From HK1 sp965221725 (lineage in GTDB: Bacteria > Pseudomonadota > Gammaproteobacteria > HK1), in contig OZ244909.1 of assembly GCA_965221725.1 (NCBI GenBank), positions 2,170,001 to 2,234,000 on the forward strand: DNA of 64,000 nucleotides. The letters run 5' to 3'. A model generated the notes under the pieces. That model searched no databases. It was not told the origin of the DNA and saw only the letters and a list, made by a program, of their open reading frames with translations. Made by a program: the position numbers and the translations under genes. Numbering within the stretch: position 1 is the first letter of the stretch; every line of letters begins with the position of its first letter. Shown here piece after piece: positions 8,924 through 18,046 of the stretch.

Positions 8924-9333
8924 AAGCGGGAGCCGACCTGTAAGCCGGGTTCTGTAGAAGGCAGTCATTCATCTGCGACGTACGTCACCGCACGCCTGTA
9001 GCGACCTACCCGGGAGCGGCGCGGGCCACGCCTCATCGCCGATTGGCGATGCGCTCCTCTATTTGGTCTTGCTCCGGGTGGGGTTTACCCTGCCACCGGT
9101 GTCACCACCGGCGCGGTGCGCTCTTACCGCACCTTTTCACCCTTACCTCGCGACCCCACGGGCGCATACCGCGCCGGTGGCGCGATCCTCATCCCGCGGA
9201 CGCGAGGCGGTTTGTTTTCTGTGGCACTTTCCGTGGGCTCACGCCCCCCAGGCGTTACCTGGCACCCTGCCCCTGGAGCCCGGACTTTCCTCCGCCCCGC
9301 GTGGAGGCGGCGACTGCCCGGTCGACTCCCGCC
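8924..9333 (-). ncRNA. rnpB: RNase P RNA, bacterial type A
   Basis: This is the catalytic RNA of ribonuclease P, which removes 5' leaders from tRNA precursors. Minus-strand hallmarks in order are a P1 strand GCGGGAGTCGACC, GGAGGAAAGTCCGGGCTCC, CAGGGTGCCAGGTAACGCCTG, a GCCACAGAAAACA segment, GGTAAGGGTGAAAAGGTGCG, CAGGGTAAACCCCACC, the AGAGGAGCGCATCGCC region, and the 3' ACAGAACCCGGCTTACAGG. The closing GGTCGGCTCCCGC pairs with the 5' P1 strand. The length of about 410 nt fits type A. Open frames on either strand here are chance products of the RNA gene. End points are estimated from P1 pairing. Confidence 0.95.
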
Positions 9334-9339
9334 GCACAC

Positions 9340-9367
9340 AGTGTGACACGCGAGCGCCATGTTTCAA
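9340..9367 (-). promoter_or_regulatory. Likely rnpB promoter
   Basis: Read on the minus strand, TTGAAA (9362-9367) is followed after 16 bp by CACACT (9340-9345). The transcription start predicted from these hexamers falls at about 9333, exactly where the P1 helix of the RNase P RNA begins. The -35 is good, the -10 weak; the agreement with the RNA 5' end is the main support. Confidence 0.6.
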
Positions 9368-9663
9368 GTGCGCGTCCTTGCCGATCCGACACGCACCGTC
9401 GACTGGCGCCAGGCCCTGCGATCCGCGAGAGAACGCGCACCATACGCCGCGCCAGGGTCACCGGCGCGGATCCGGTCCGGGCCCCACCCCACCCGGTCCG
9501 GACCGGTTCCGACCACGCGCGGGTACGACGCCGATCCGGGTGAATCGAGGTCCCGGGCCGCCGCTAGCCCGCATTTCTCACCAGTCACGGCTGCGGACGC
9601 GGATCTGACTGCATTGGCTGCGTTGAATGCGACATGGGGGCGGCCCGGGGGCTCGACGTACTG
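9368..9663. other. Intergenic stretch between rnpB promoter and rsmI, no gene seen
   Basis: About 300 bases upstream of rnpB and downstream of the rsmI stop. I see no conserved coding frame, RNA gene or clear terminator. Pyrimidine-rich GC-heavy sequence with a short CCGGTCCGGAcc-like inverted segment near 9480-9510 is present, which may be no more than compositional. Confidence 0.5.
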
Positions 9664-10608
9664 TCAAGGACGCCTGCGCGCCCGGACTCGCGTTCGCCTT
9701 GCCAATCCAGCCATCTCCACGCCCTCGCTCGCAACCTGTTGAGAAATGCGGGCCAGCTCCAGGGCCCGGCGATACAGCGCGTTCCGCGGCGCGCCGGTGA
9801 GCCGTGCCGCGGCCGCCGCCGTCTGCCGCACCGTGACCCCTTCATCGAGCATCGCCCGGAGGATCGAATCCGCCGTGTCCTCATCGCCCCCCTCGGTCGC
9901 GCATCCGCGCACGACCACCACCATCTCGCCCCTGGCCGGGATGACGCCGGCGCGGGTCCGGTCCAGCAACTCGTCGAGGCGGCCCGTGGTGACGGACTCG
10001 AACCGCTTGGTGAGTTCGCGAGCGACCGCCGCCTCGCGACCATCGCCGAACACCGCGCAGAGATCGGCCAGAGCGTCCACGATTCGATGCGGCGCCTCGT
10101 AGAACACCATCGTTCTCTCCTCCCCCGCCAACGCGCCCAGCACGCTCAGCCGCCGCGTGCGGCGCGTCGGGAGGAACCCCTCGAAGGTGAACCGGTCGGT
10201 GGGAAGTCCGGACACGCTGAGCGCCGCGGTGAGCGCACTCGGACCCGGAACGCAGTGCACCGGAACGTGATGCGCGCGTGCTTCGCGCACCAGCACGAAT
10301 CCCGGATCGCTCACGAGCGGCGTCCCGGCGTCGCTCACGAGAGCGAGGCGCGCTCCCTGTTGCAGTCGGGAGAGGATTCGCGGCGTTTCCAGGCGTTCGT
10401 TGTGTTCGTGAAAGGCCCGGGCCGGCGTCGCGATGGCATGGCGATCGAACAGCTTCCTTGTCCGCCGGGTATCCTCTGCGAGCACCGCGTCGACCTCGCG
10501 CAGCACCGTGCATGCGCGCGTCGACAAATCGTCGAGGTTGCCGATGGGGGTCGCCACTACGTAGAGTGCACCGTGCGTCCCGCGCGCCGCCACGTCCGGA
10601 GTCTCCAC
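9664..10608 (-). CDS. rsmI: 16S rRNA (cytidine-1402-2'-O)-methyltransferase RsmI
   Basis: RsmI (YraL) 2'-O-methylates C1402 of 16S rRNA, the same nucleotide that RsmH methylates on N4. The tetrapyrrole-methylase fold is shown by LYVVATPIGNLDDLSTRA at the start, AEDTRRTRKLF, FHEHNE, LVSDAGTPLVSDPGF, PGPSALTAALSVSGLP and FYEAPHRIVDAL, with the C-terminal RLTGAPRNALYRRAL. The frame is open further upstream, but homologues begin shortly before LYVVATP; GTG at 10608 (used here) or GTG at 10593 are the likely starts. It is divergent from lpoA, as in many gammaproteobacteria. Confidence 0.93.
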   Translation of the reverse strand: METPDVAARGTHGALYVVATPIGNLDDLSTRACTVLREVDAVLAEDTRRTRKLFDRHAIATPARAFHEHNERLETPRILSRLQQGARLALVSDAGTPLVSDPGFVLVREARAHHVPVHCVPGPSALTAALSVSGLPTDRFTFEGFLPTRRTRRLSVLGALAGEERTMVFYEAPHRIVDALADLCAVFGDGREAAVARELTKRFESVTTGRLDELLDRTRAGVIPARGEMVVVVRGCATEGGDEDTADSILRAMLDEGVTVRQTAAAAARLTGAPRNALYRRALELARISQQVASEGVEMAGLARRTRVRARRRP

Positions 10609-10846
10609 CGCGAGCGATGGCGCAGTGTAGCTCAGCCCGGGAATTTCACTTGTTCGCGCGGCGGCCACCAGTGCGGCACGGCCGGCGGGGATCTGGCCGA
10701 CACGAACTGGCTCCGCCCGTGCGTTTGGTTCAGAATCTCCGGCGAACCCGGCCCGATCTTCGGTGCCCGGCGCCGGGAATCGGCAGTGTTTTCCCGCAGA
10801 TTGCGAATTCGCGGAGAGCGGACCCACGCGCGAGCCGAACCGTCCG

Positions 10847-12769
10847 ATGAAGGCCCTTCTTCTCGTCACGATATCCCTCGGCGTGCTCGTGGCGTGCGGC
10901 GCGCAGCAGCCACGCGAGACGGACGAGGCGGTGATGGAGGAGGCCACGGCCCTCCGGCTCGTCGAGGACGGTCGCTACGGGGAAGCGGCGCTCGAGTACG
11001 TGGCGCTGGCGCGCGACACCGAGGGAGCGATCGCCCAGGACCTGATGCTGAGGGCGGTCGCGCTCCTTGTGGAGATCGGGCGAACGGGCGACGCGTCCGA
11101 TCTGCTCGACGAGCTCTCCGAACCGACTCTCGCCGAAGAACTGGCGCCCCGACGCAATCTCCTGGCGGCGGATCTGGCGCTGCGGCGGCGTGAGCCGGAC
11201 AGAGTCATCGCGTTGCTGTCGGCGTTCCCCGCCGAACGGTTCGGGACGGAATCCATCGCCAGGTTCCATCTGCTCCGGGCGCGTGCGTACGAAGACACCG
11301 GGCGGCTCATGGACGCGGCGCAAGCGCGCATCAGGCTCGATGCCGTGCTCTCGGACGCTACCCGGCGGGCCGCGAACCACAGCGCTCTGTGGGATGCGCT
11401 GATCCATGCGGATCGCGCCGAGCGGGAACGGGCTCTGGCCGTCGGGTCCGGCCCGCTGATCGGCTGGCTTCGACTCGCCGAGGTTCTCGATGAGTATCGG
11501 TCGGTTCCCATCGCCCTCGGGCGCGCGCTGTCTCGCTGGCGGGAGGAATTCCCCGACCACCCGGCAAACGCCGAAATCGTGGCCGCGATGCTCGGCGCGC
11601 TCCGCGCGAGTGTCCGTCGGCCGACCCGGATTGCGCTGCTGCTGCCCTTTCACGGCGACTTCGCCGATGCGGCCGACGCGGCCCGGGACGGTTTCCTCGC
11701 CGCCTGGTATGCGGACGCGGCAAATGCGCAGCGGCCGGTCATCACGGTGCACGACACATCATTCGAAGCGATTGATGTCGTCTACACCCGCGCGGTCGAA
11801 GCGGGCGCGGACTTCGTCGTGGGCCCACTTCGGCGCGGGTCGGTCACGTCGCTGGCGTGCGGCGACACCCCTCTCGTCACCACTCTGGCCCTGAACGAGA
11901 TCGACGACCTCCCCGCCTCCGATGACGGAAGGGACAACCGCTGCGGAGCGCTGCGGACCGTGCCGGCGCTCTACCACTTCACCCTGCTTCCCGAGGCGGA
12001 GGCGCGCCAGGTCGCCGAACGCGCATGGGTCGGCGGACACTCCGGAGCAATTGCGTTCACCCGTGACGGGCCGTGGGGAGCGCGGGTCTACCGCGCCTTC
12101 GCCGATGAGTGGGAGCGGCTCGGCGGAACCCTGCTCGATGGCCGCGTGCTGGACCGCGACGCCACCGACACCGGCCAGATGGCCGCAGGGGCACTCGGAA
12201 TCCTCGGCAGCCGTGAGCGCGCGCGCGAACTGGGACGGATCATCGGCCGCAAGCTGGAATTCGAACCGCGCCGTCGGCAGGATATCGACATCGTATTCAT
12301 GGGCGCATTCCCCGCCGACGCCCGACAGCTCATGCCACACCTTGCGTTCCAGCACGGCGCAGACCTGCCGGTTCATGCCACCTCGCACGTATGGTCCGGC
12401 GTGCCCGATCCAGCCAACGACCGCGACCTCGACGGCGTGGAGTTCGGCGACATGCCCTGGCTGGCCGCGCCGACCGAAAGCGATCGCCGCCTGCGAGAAC
12501 AGATCGAGACCACACTCCTCGGGCACGATCCGGCCTTGCTGCGCCTGTACGCCTTCGGCGCCGATGCGTACCGGCTCGCGACGGGGTTGTGGCGTCTCGC
12601 CGACGAGCGGCTCGCGAGCATCGATGGCCACACCGGTCGGCTGACCATGGCTGCCAATCACCGAATCTCGCGCCGGCTCACATGGGCGCGGTTCGTCAAC
12701 GGGGTGCCCGTACCCCGGGAACCGGAAGGCATGAACGTTGGGCCATCGAAGCCATCACCAGCCCGGTAG
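10847..12769 (+). CDS. lpoA: Penicillin-binding protein activator LpoA (LppC family lipoprotein)
   Basis: LpoA is an outer-membrane lipoprotein that reaches through the periplasm to stimulate the bifunctional synthase PBP1A. The product is 640 residues with a lipoprotein signal: MKALLLVTISLGVLVAC, where Cys17 is the predicted lipidated residue. A helical TPR-like N-terminal half (residues about 25-270) is followed by a periplasmic-binding-protein-like half starting at RIALLLPFHGDFADAA, typical of the LppC family. The ATG at 10847 is chosen because it gives a proper signal peptide; a longer frame exists. It is divergent from rsmI and followed by yraN, as in Escherichia coli. The yraN start lies inside its 3' end. 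Confidence 0.9.
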   Translation: MKALLLVTISLGVLVACGAQQPRETDEAVMEEATALRLVEDGRYGEAALEYVALARDTEGAIAQDLMLRAVALLVEIGRTGDASDLLDELSEPTLAEELAPRRNLLAADLALRRREPDRVIALLSAFPAERFGTESIARFHLLRARAYEDTGRLMDAAQARIRLDAVLSDATRRAANHSALWDALIHADRAERERALAVGSGPLIGWLRLAEVLDEYRSVPIALGRALSRWREEFPDHPANAEIVAAMLGALRASVRRPTRIALLLPFHGDFADAADAARDGFLAAWYADAANAQRPVITVHDTSFEAIDVVYTRAVEAGADFVVGPLRRGSVTSLACGDTPLVTTLALNEIDDLPASDDGRDNRCGALRTVPALYHFTLLPEAEARQVAERAWVGGHSGAIAFTRDGPWGARVYRAFADEWERLGGTLLDGRVLDRDATDTGQMAAGALGILGSRERARELGRIIGRKLEFEPRRRQDIDIVFMGAFPADARQLMPHLAFQHGADLPVHATSHVWSGVPDPANDRDLDGVEFGDMPWLAAPTESDRRLREQIETTLLGHDPALLRLYAFGADAYRLATGLWRLADERLASIDGHTGRLTMAANHRISRRLTWARFVNGVPVPREPEGMNVGPSKPSPAR

Positions 12770-13124
12770 GCCCGATGCGATCGGGCACGACGCCGAAACG
12801 CTGGCCGAGAGGTTTCTCTCCCGCCGCGGCCTCCTGCCCATCACGCGGAACTACCGGTGCCGGCGCGGTGAAATCGACCTCGTGATGCGTGACGCCGACA
12901 CTCTGGTATTCGTCGAGGTGCGGCGGAGATCGAGCCGGGCATTCGGCGGGGGGCTGGAAAGCGTGAGTGCCGCCAAGCGGGCGCGTCTCGTCGTGGCGGC
13001 GGAGCACTACCTCATGATGCACCGGATCGGCGATGATCGGCCGTGCAGGTTCGACGTGGTGGCCATCGACGGACCACCCCTGCGCACCACGATCGACTGG
13101 GTCCGCAACGCATTCGATACCTGA
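12738..13124 (+). CDS. yraN: UPF0102 family protein YraN
   Basis: YraN-type proteins have a predicted restriction-endonuclease-like nuclease fold and are widespread; their role is not settled. The 128-residue product shows the family pattern: AETLAERFLSRRGLLPITRNYRCRR, then GEIDLVMRD and VFVEVRRRSS, the E-D-ExK-like core, and a C-terminal RFDVVAID. It starts with TTG at 12738, overlapping the end of lpoA by 32 bases, so it is probably co-transcribed and coupled to it. ATG codons near the start are out of frame. Confidence 0.9.
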   Translation: MGHRSHHQPGRPDAIGHDAETLAERFLSRRGLLPITRNYRCRRGEIDLVMRDADTLVFVEVRRRSSRAFGGGLESVSAAKRARLVVAAEHYLMMHRIGDDRPCRFDVVAIDGPPLRTTIDWVRNAFDT

Positions 13125-13200
13125 TGGCTCGCTGGTGTTGTCTGCCAGCCTGAAGCGCGCCGCGCGGCCGCACAGGACTCGAACCCGGAGGACCGGAATC

Positions 13201-13791
13201 ATGAAGGTCTGCAAGACGACTGCCACGGCATTTGCGGTCGCGCTGATCTGCGTCGCGACGCTCCCGGGCTGCATCGGCGTGGCGGCGACCGGAGCGGCAG
13301 TCGGTGGGGTGGTCGCCTACCAGGAGCGGCGCACGCCCGGCAACCTTGTCGACGACGGGTACATCGAGCTGAAGGTGCTCGCCGCGCTTCGGAAAGACCG
13401 AACCATTGCGAGCCAGGCCCACGTCAACGCCACGAGCTTCAACGGCCTGGTGCTGCTGACCGGGGAAGCCCCCGGAAAGTCGCTGCGTGATCGCATCGTG
13501 GAAATTACTCGAAGCACGCCGGGGGTCCGGGCCGTGCAGAACGAGATCGCGCTTCAGGCGCCGAGCACGCTCGTCGCGCGTACCAGCGATACGTTGGTGA
13601 CCGGCCGGGTGAAGCTCGCGTTGCTGGGGGAGAAAGGACTCGAAGCGACGCGGGTCAAGGTGGTCACCGAGCGGGGAACCGTCTACCTCATGGGCCTTCT
13701 GAAACAACACGAAGCGGATCGGGCGACGGAGACGGCGCGGCGTGTATCAGGCGTTCAGCGCGTCGTGAAGGTCGTGGAGTACATCGAGTAA
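13201..13791 (+). CDS. dolP: Dual-BON-domain lipoprotein, DolP/OsmY type
   Basis: The 196-residue protein is an exported lipoprotein (MKVCKTTATAFAVALICVATLPGC, with lipidation expected at the Cys of LPGC) with two BON domains, roughly residues 48-115 (LKVLAALRKDRTIASQAHVNATSFNGLVLLTGE) and 125-193 (GRVKLALLGEKGLEATRVKVVTERGTVYLMG). DolP (YraP) proteins sit in the outer membrane, bind anionic phospholipid and help envelope integrity. The order rsmI, lpoA, yraN, dolP matches the E. coli yraLMN-diaA-yraP locus except that the SIS-domain gene diaA is absent between yraN and this gene. The function follows from the family. Confidence 0.85.
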   Translation: MKVCKTTATAFAVALICVATLPGCIGVAATGAAVGGVVAYQERRTPGNLVDDGYIELKVLAALRKDRTIASQAHVNATSFNGLVLLTGEAPGKSLRDRIVEITRSTPGVRAVQNEIALQAPSTLVARTSDTLVTGRVKLALLGEKGLEATRVKVVTERGTVYLMGLLKQHEADRATETARRVSGVQRVVKVVEYIE

Positions 13792-13833
13792 CGCCGACGG
13801 GCAGGAGCGGGCGCCAGGCAGCCAGTCGGGCAG

Positions 13834-14226
13834 TCACTTGACGATCTTGAGATTGGGTCTCTTCTGCTTCTTCTGCGGCGGCGGTTGATGGTCGCCCTGC
13901 GATTCCGGGAACGACATTCCCGTACCATTCTCGCGAGCCATGATCGCCAGCACCGCGTGCACCGGTACGACCACATCGAAGGGAGTGCCGCCGAAGCGGG
14001 CGCTGAATTCCAGCCACTCGTTGCCGAGGGCAAGACCCCGAACCGCGGTGGGGGAAATGTTCAGCACGATCTTCCCTTCCCGAATGTACGCGCCCGGAAC
14101 CTGCACTTCGTCACGCTGCGCATCGACGACAATCTGCGGAGTCAGACCGTTGTCGGTGATCCACTCATGCACGGCCCGCAGCAGGTACGGACGGCTCGAT
14201 GTCATCACCGGTGCTTCGGTGGTCAT
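13834..14226 (-). CDS. sspB: ClpXP adaptor SspB
   Basis: SspB delivers ssrA-tagged, ribosome-rescued proteins to the ClpXP protease. The 130-residue product has the folded domain SRPYLLRAVHEWITDNGLTP...QVPGAYIREGKIVLNISPTAVRGL and a flexible, charged linker, ending in RPNLKIVK, the short C-terminal tail that docks on ClpX. It lies 11 bases downstream of sspA, the normal operon arrangement, and is convergent with dolP with 42 bases between. The ATG at 14226 is chosen because it precedes the conserved domain; earlier starts would overlap sspA. Confidence 0.95.
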   Translation of the reverse strand: MTTEAPVMTSSRPYLLRAVHEWITDNGLTPQIVVDAQRDEVQVPGAYIREGKIVLNISPTAVRGLALGNEWLEFSARFGGTPFDVVVPVHAVLAIMARENGTGMSFPESQGDHQPPPQKKQKRPNLKIVK

Positions 14227-14237
14227 GGGTAGCGGGC

Positions 14238-14882
14238 TCAGCCGCCGCGAAGCTCGTGCTCTGCCTCGGTGAGGCTCTGCGCGAACGCCTCGCGCTCGAA
14301 GATCCGGTCGGCGAACCTCCGCAACCCCTTCGCCTGCGCGGGAAAGCGCACCCCGTAGGCGGGCAGCCGCCACAGAATCGGCGCGAGGTAGCAGTCGACG
14401 AGCGAATAGTCGTCGGACATGAAGTAGGTCTTCTGCGCGAAGATCGGCGCGAGGGTGGACAGGTGATCGCGCAGGCATTTCCTGGCGGCGCTCGCCACGC
14501 TCTTCTCTCCATTCTCCACGTCGTCGACAAGCGCGTAGAAATCGCGCTGCACGCGATATCGGTACAGCCGGTTGCTGGCTCGCGCCACCGGATCGACGGG
14601 CATCAGAGGAGGGTGCGGGAAACGTTCGTCGAGATACTCCATGATGATCTGGGGCTCGTACAGAACCAGATCGCGATCGACGAGGGTGAGGATTGCGCTG
14701 TACGGATTCAGATCATTCAGGTCTTCCGGCTTGTTATCCATCGTGACATGGTGGATTTCGACGTTGATCGCCTTCTCGGCCAGGACGAAGCGCACCGCGT
14801 GACTCGACGGATCCGTCGGGTCGGAGTACAGCGACATGACCGAGCGGCGATTCGCCAGCAGAGCAGAGTCAAGATCCTTCAT
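14238..14882 (-). CDS. sspA: Stringent starvation protein A
   Basis: SspA is a glutathione-transferase-fold protein that binds RNA polymerase and alters transcription during starvation and acid stress. The 214-residue protein has the thioredoxin-like N-terminal domain (SVMSLYSDPTDPSSHAVRFVLAEK, VEIHHVTMDNKPEDLNDLNP, LYEPQIIMEYLDERFPHPPLMP) and a helical C-domain containing MSDDYSLVDCYLAPILWRLP. The sequence is typical of the family. It follows petC by 12 bases; the petABC-sspA-sspB order is common in beta- and gammaproteobacteria. Confidence 0.95.
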   Translation of the reverse strand: MKDLDSALLANRRSVMSLYSDPTDPSSHAVRFVLAEKAINVEIHHVTMDNKPEDLNDLNPYSAILTLVDRDLVLYEPQIIMEYLDERFPHPPLMPVDPVARASNRLYRYRVQRDFYALVDDVENGEKSVASAARKCLRDHLSTLAPIFAQKTYFMSDDYSLVDCYLAPILWRLPAYGVRFPAQAKGLRRFADRIFEREAFAQSLTEAEHELRGG

Positions 14883-14894
14883 GAATCATCCGCG

Positions 14895-15716
14895 TCAATG
14901 GACATCCCTCCAGTATTCCCGGTAGAGCGCCCGAAAAATCACCGAGAGCCCGATCAGGAACAGGACAACCCAGAACCCCATGGCCTGCCGGTCGAGACGT
15001 GACGGCTCACCGACGTAGACAAGGAAGTTCACGAGGTCTCGCATCGCCTTTCGGTACTCGCCCGGGCGCAACTCCCCGGGCTCGGTCACCGTCAACCGGT
15101 CCACCACCGGCACCTGACTCCCGTCCGGCATCGTTGCGCTCTTTCGAACCAGGATATCGTCGCCATCCACGGCGAGGCCGAGTGCATGCACTTCCCGCGC
15201 ATCCGCCGGCACCTCTGCCCGCACGTACTCCTGTCGGCCCTGAAGCGCCGCGAGGGCGTGCGGCATGGCGACATCCGAAAACACGACGTTGTTGACCCCG
15301 AACGGCCGCGAGGGATTCGGGTCCGCATGGAACGTCGTCAAGTACGAATAGAGCCAGTCGGGGCCCCGCGAGCGAGAAATCACGGACAGGTCCGGCGGCG
15401 TGACCCCGAACCAGTTGCGGGCGGCCTCCGGACGCATCGAGATGTCCATGGGCGCGGTCACCTTGTCGGCCGCAAACAACAGATTTTCGCTCACCTGCTC
15501 GTCGGTCAGGCCGAGGTCGCGTCCCATGCGGTCATAGCGCATGAAGGACAGAGCGTGGCACCCGAGGCAGTAGTTCACGTAGAGCCCGGCGCCGCGCTGC
15601 AGCGACGCGGTGTCTTCGAGATCGACGTTCGCGTTCAGGAGGTCGAGAGCGCTGCCCGCGCTCCAGCCCGTCGGCGCCCAGACCGAGAGCAGGAGAATCG
15701 TCGCGATGCGCTTCAT
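14895..15716 (-). CDS. petC: Cytochrome c1 of the bc1 complex
   Basis: Cytochrome c1 carries electrons from the Rieske protein of complex III to soluble cytochrome c on the periplasmic side of the inner membrane. The 273-residue precursor has a signal peptide (MKRIATILLLSVWAPTGWSA), one CXXCH haem site (CLGCH) near residues 45-55, the PPDLSVISRSRG segment, a Met axial ligand probably in the MPHAL or MPDGS region, and a C-terminal membrane anchor (MGFWVVLFLIGLSVIF). It begins inside the last codons of petB (4-base overlap). Confidence 0.95.
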   Translation of the reverse strand: MKRIATILLLSVWAPTGWSAGSALDLLNANVDLEDTASLQRGAGLYVNYCLGCHALSFMRYDRMGRDLGLTDEQVSENLLFAADKVTAPMDISMRPEAARNWFGVTPPDLSVISRSRGPDWLYSYLTTFHADPNPSRPFGVNNVVFSDVAMPHALAALQGRQEYVRAEVPADAREVHALGLAVDGDDILVRKSATMPDGSQVPVVDRLTVTEPGELRPGEYRKAMRDLVNFLVYVGEPSRLDRQAMGFWVVLFLIGLSVIFRALYREYWRDVH

Positions 15717-17107
15717 GAGGTCACCCTCTCGGGCACGGCATGCGATTCGTTGAGGCGTGTGTGCACCGGCAACAGCAGAAACACGATGAAGTACCCCAGC
15801 GGCAGCAGCGCGCTCCACATCATCAGCGCCTGCTTCGATTCGTCGTAGCGGATCGAGTCGAAGATCATCAACAGAACCACCAGCGCGAAGAACAGCCCGT
15901 AGCTGAACGCGGCCGTGCGCTCCTTCGAGTAGACCCAGAGCATGAGGAAGAATGCGAAGTACAGCTCGCCCAGGCGCAGACCAAGCTCGGACTTGCCGGG
16001 CGTGGGCGCCTCCACGCCGAGCCAGCCGAGCACGAGGAACGTCACCGCGAAAACGATCAGCAACAGCCTGAACAGCTTCGAGCGATAGCGCACCGATTTC
16101 ACCGGGTGCCGATCGAGCCACGGAACCACGAAGAAGACCAGCACCGCCGCGAACATCGCGATCACGCCGGTGAGCTTGTCGGGGATGGCCCGCAGGATCG
16201 CGTAGTACGGGGTGAAGTACCATACCGGCAGGATATGCTCGGGCGTCTGCAGCGGATTGGCGGGCACGAAGTTCGCGCTCTCGAGGAACCACCCGCCGAA
16301 CTCCGGCGCGTAGAAGACCACGATCGCGAAGAGCACCAGGAAGGCGCCTATCCCCCAGAGATCCTTGACCGTGTAATAGGGATGGAACGGGATTCCGTCC
16401 ATCGGGACGCCGTTCGCATCCTTGTGTTTCTTGATGTCCACCCCGTCCGGGTTGTTCGAGCCGACTTCGTGCAACGCGATGAGGTGGGCGGCGATCAGCC
16501 CGAGGAGCACCAGCGGAATCCCCACCACGTGCAGCGAGAAGAACCGGTTCAGCGTGGCATCCGAGACGACGTAATCTCCCCGGATCCACAGCGCCAGAGC
16601 CTCGCCGAGGCCGAACGGCAGCGCGCCGAACAGCGAGATGATCACCTGCGCTCCCCAGTACGACATCTGCCCCCAGGGCAGCAGGTATCCGAAGAACGCC
16701 TCCGCCATGAGGCAGAGGTAGATGAGCATGCCGATCAGCCAGAGAAGCTCTCGCGGCGCCTTGTACGAGCCGTAGAGCAGGGCTCGGAACATGTGGAGGT
16801 AGACAACGATGAAGAAGGCGGACGCGCCCGTCGAATGCATGTACCGAATGAGCCAGCCCCATTCGACATCACGCATGATGTACTCGACCGACCCGAAGGC
16901 GAGCTCCGCATCCGGCTTGTAGAACATCGCGAGCCAGATGCCGGTGAGGAGCTGAATGACCAGCACCACCAGCGCCAGGGAGCCGAAGAAGTACCAGAGG
17001 TTGAAGTTCTTCGGCGCGTAATACCGGGCCAGATGCTCGTTCCACAGCTTCGAGGCGGGAAACCGGGCATCGGTCCATTCCAGGAGACCGGTCAACAGGG
17101 CTTTCAT
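15713..17107 (-). CDS. petB: Cytochrome b subunit of the bc1 complex
   Basis: Cytochrome b is the quinol-oxidising, two-haem membrane core of complex III. The 464-residue protein begins MKALLTGLLEWTDARFP and has eight or more hydrophobic helices. Seen are RYMHSTGASAFFIVVYLHMFR with haem-ligand histidines, GYLLPWGQMSYWGAQVI of the Qo site, and a second His pair in FFSLHVVGIPLVLLGLIAAHLIALH. The Qo motif reads PVWY (in ILPVWYFTPYYAILR) instead of PEWY, the variant usual in beta- and gammaproteobacteria. It overlaps the petA stop by one base. Confidence 0.96.
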   Translation of the reverse strand: MKALLTGLLEWTDARFPASKLWNEHLARYYAPKNFNLWYFFGSLALVVLVIQLLTGIWLAMFYKPDAELAFGSVEYIMRDVEWGWLIRYMHSTGASAFFIVVYLHMFRALLYGSYKAPRELLWLIGMLIYLCLMAEAFFGYLLPWGQMSYWGAQVIISLFGALPFGLGEALALWIRGDYVVSDATLNRFFSLHVVGIPLVLLGLIAAHLIALHEVGSNNPDGVDIKKHKDANGVPMDGIPFHPYYTVKDLWGIGAFLVLFAIVVFYAPEFGGWFLESANFVPANPLQTPEHILPVWYFTPYYAILRAIPDKLTGVIAMFAAVLVFFVVPWLDRHPVKSVRYRSKLFRLLLIVFAVTFLVLGWLGVEAPTPGKSELGLRLGELYFAFFLMLWVYSKERTAAFSYGLFFALVVLLMIFDSIRYDESKQALMMWSALLPLGYFIVFLLLPVHTRLNESHAVPERVTS

Positions 17108-17694
17108 CAGGCCGTCTCCCCGTCCTCGCCGATGCGGATTCGGCTGTCGCTCAGGTACCTGTGCGGCGGCACCTCGAGGTTCAGCGGGGCCGGCACCCCC
17201 TGGTAGACCCTCCCCGCGTAGTCGAACCGGGAGCCGTGACACGGGCAGAAGAAACCCCCCTGCCAATCCGCTCCGAGGCCGCCCTCCCCGGCCTTGACGT
17301 AGGACGGGGCACAACCGAGATGCGTGCACAGCCCCACCAGCACCAGAAATTCGGGGTTGATCGAGCGGTGCTGATTGCGGGCGTAATCAGGTTGCTGCGG
17401 CTCGTCGGAAGCCGGATCGCGCACCGTCGCGTCGAGCGCGGACAGGGTGGCGAGGGCGTCCTCGCCCCGCCGCACGACCCACACCGGCTTGCCGCGCCAC
17501 TGCACCGTCAGCCGGGCTCCCGGTTCGAGCTTGGTGATGTCGACCTCGACCGGCGCTCCGATGGCCCTGGCGCGTTCACTCGGCTGCCAGGCCGAAGCGA
17601 ACGGCCAGGCGGCGCAGGCGGCGCCCGCCCCGCCGACGACGGTCGCCGCTCCGGTGAGGAAGCGACGCCTTGCGGTGTCCAACCCGTTACTCAT
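17107..17694 (-). CDS. petA: Ubiquinol-cytochrome c reductase iron-sulfur subunit (Rieske)
   Basis: The Rieske protein takes one electron from quinol at the Qo site and passes it to cytochrome c1. The 195-residue product starts MSNGLDTARRRFLTGAATVV, a twin-arginine (RRRF) leader that stays as the membrane anchor. The 2Fe-2S ligands are in CTHLGC and CPCHGS, with the disulfide cysteines in the same loops. It is the first gene of the leftward petABC run. TTGACC (17887-17892) with a weak GATTCT 16 bases on (17865-17870) could be its promoter. Confidence 0.96.
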   Translation of the reverse strand: MSNGLDTARRRFLTGAATVVGGAGAACAAWPFASAWQPSERARAIGAPVEVDITKLEPGARLTVQWRGKPVWVVRRGEDALATLSALDATVRDPASDEPQQPDYARNQHRSINPEFLVLVGLCTHLGCAPSYVKAGEGGLGADWQGGFFCPCHGSRFDYAGRVYQGVPAPLNLEVPPHRYLSDSRIRIGEDGETA

Positions 17695-18046
17695 GCGTCA
17701 TGCCGCCCCCGACGGCGCGACCCGCCCCGCGCACGGATGCCAGGCCGATTGCAAACACTCCCGCCGCATCGCGCCGTGAGGCCGAGCTTCGGTGCGCGGT
17801 TCTCGTCGCGAGCCGGGCAGCGGGAATTCTCTGGTGGAGGAAGTCTGTTGGTGAAGCCCGTCAAGAATCCTACAGGCACCCCCGGAGGTCAAGAACCGGG
17901 CAGAACCGGGCAAACAGCCACCCTCATTCCCGACGCTCGGGAGACGACGACAGGCCGGCCCGGAAATTCCACCGATGCACGGCGGCGAGCCCGGATCCGA
18001 TCGACCATCTGCGCGCCCCGCCTCGCGAAATCGGCGAAATTCCGGG
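17695..18046. other. Intergenic region upstream of petA
   Basis: About 350 bases between petA and the unknown protein gene at 18047. No conserved reading frame or RNA gene is visible. It probably holds the petA promoter (candidate hexamers 17887-17892 and 17865-17870 on the minus strand, weak), plus a direct AACCGGGC repeat (GAACCGGGCAGAACCGGGC, 17893-17912). Confidence 0.45.

Noticed and set aside
9043..9608. Overlapping open frames on both strands at the RNase P locus
   Set aside because: The stretch is the rnpB RNA gene and its promoter; the frames carry no protein-like pattern and start or stop inside RNA helices.
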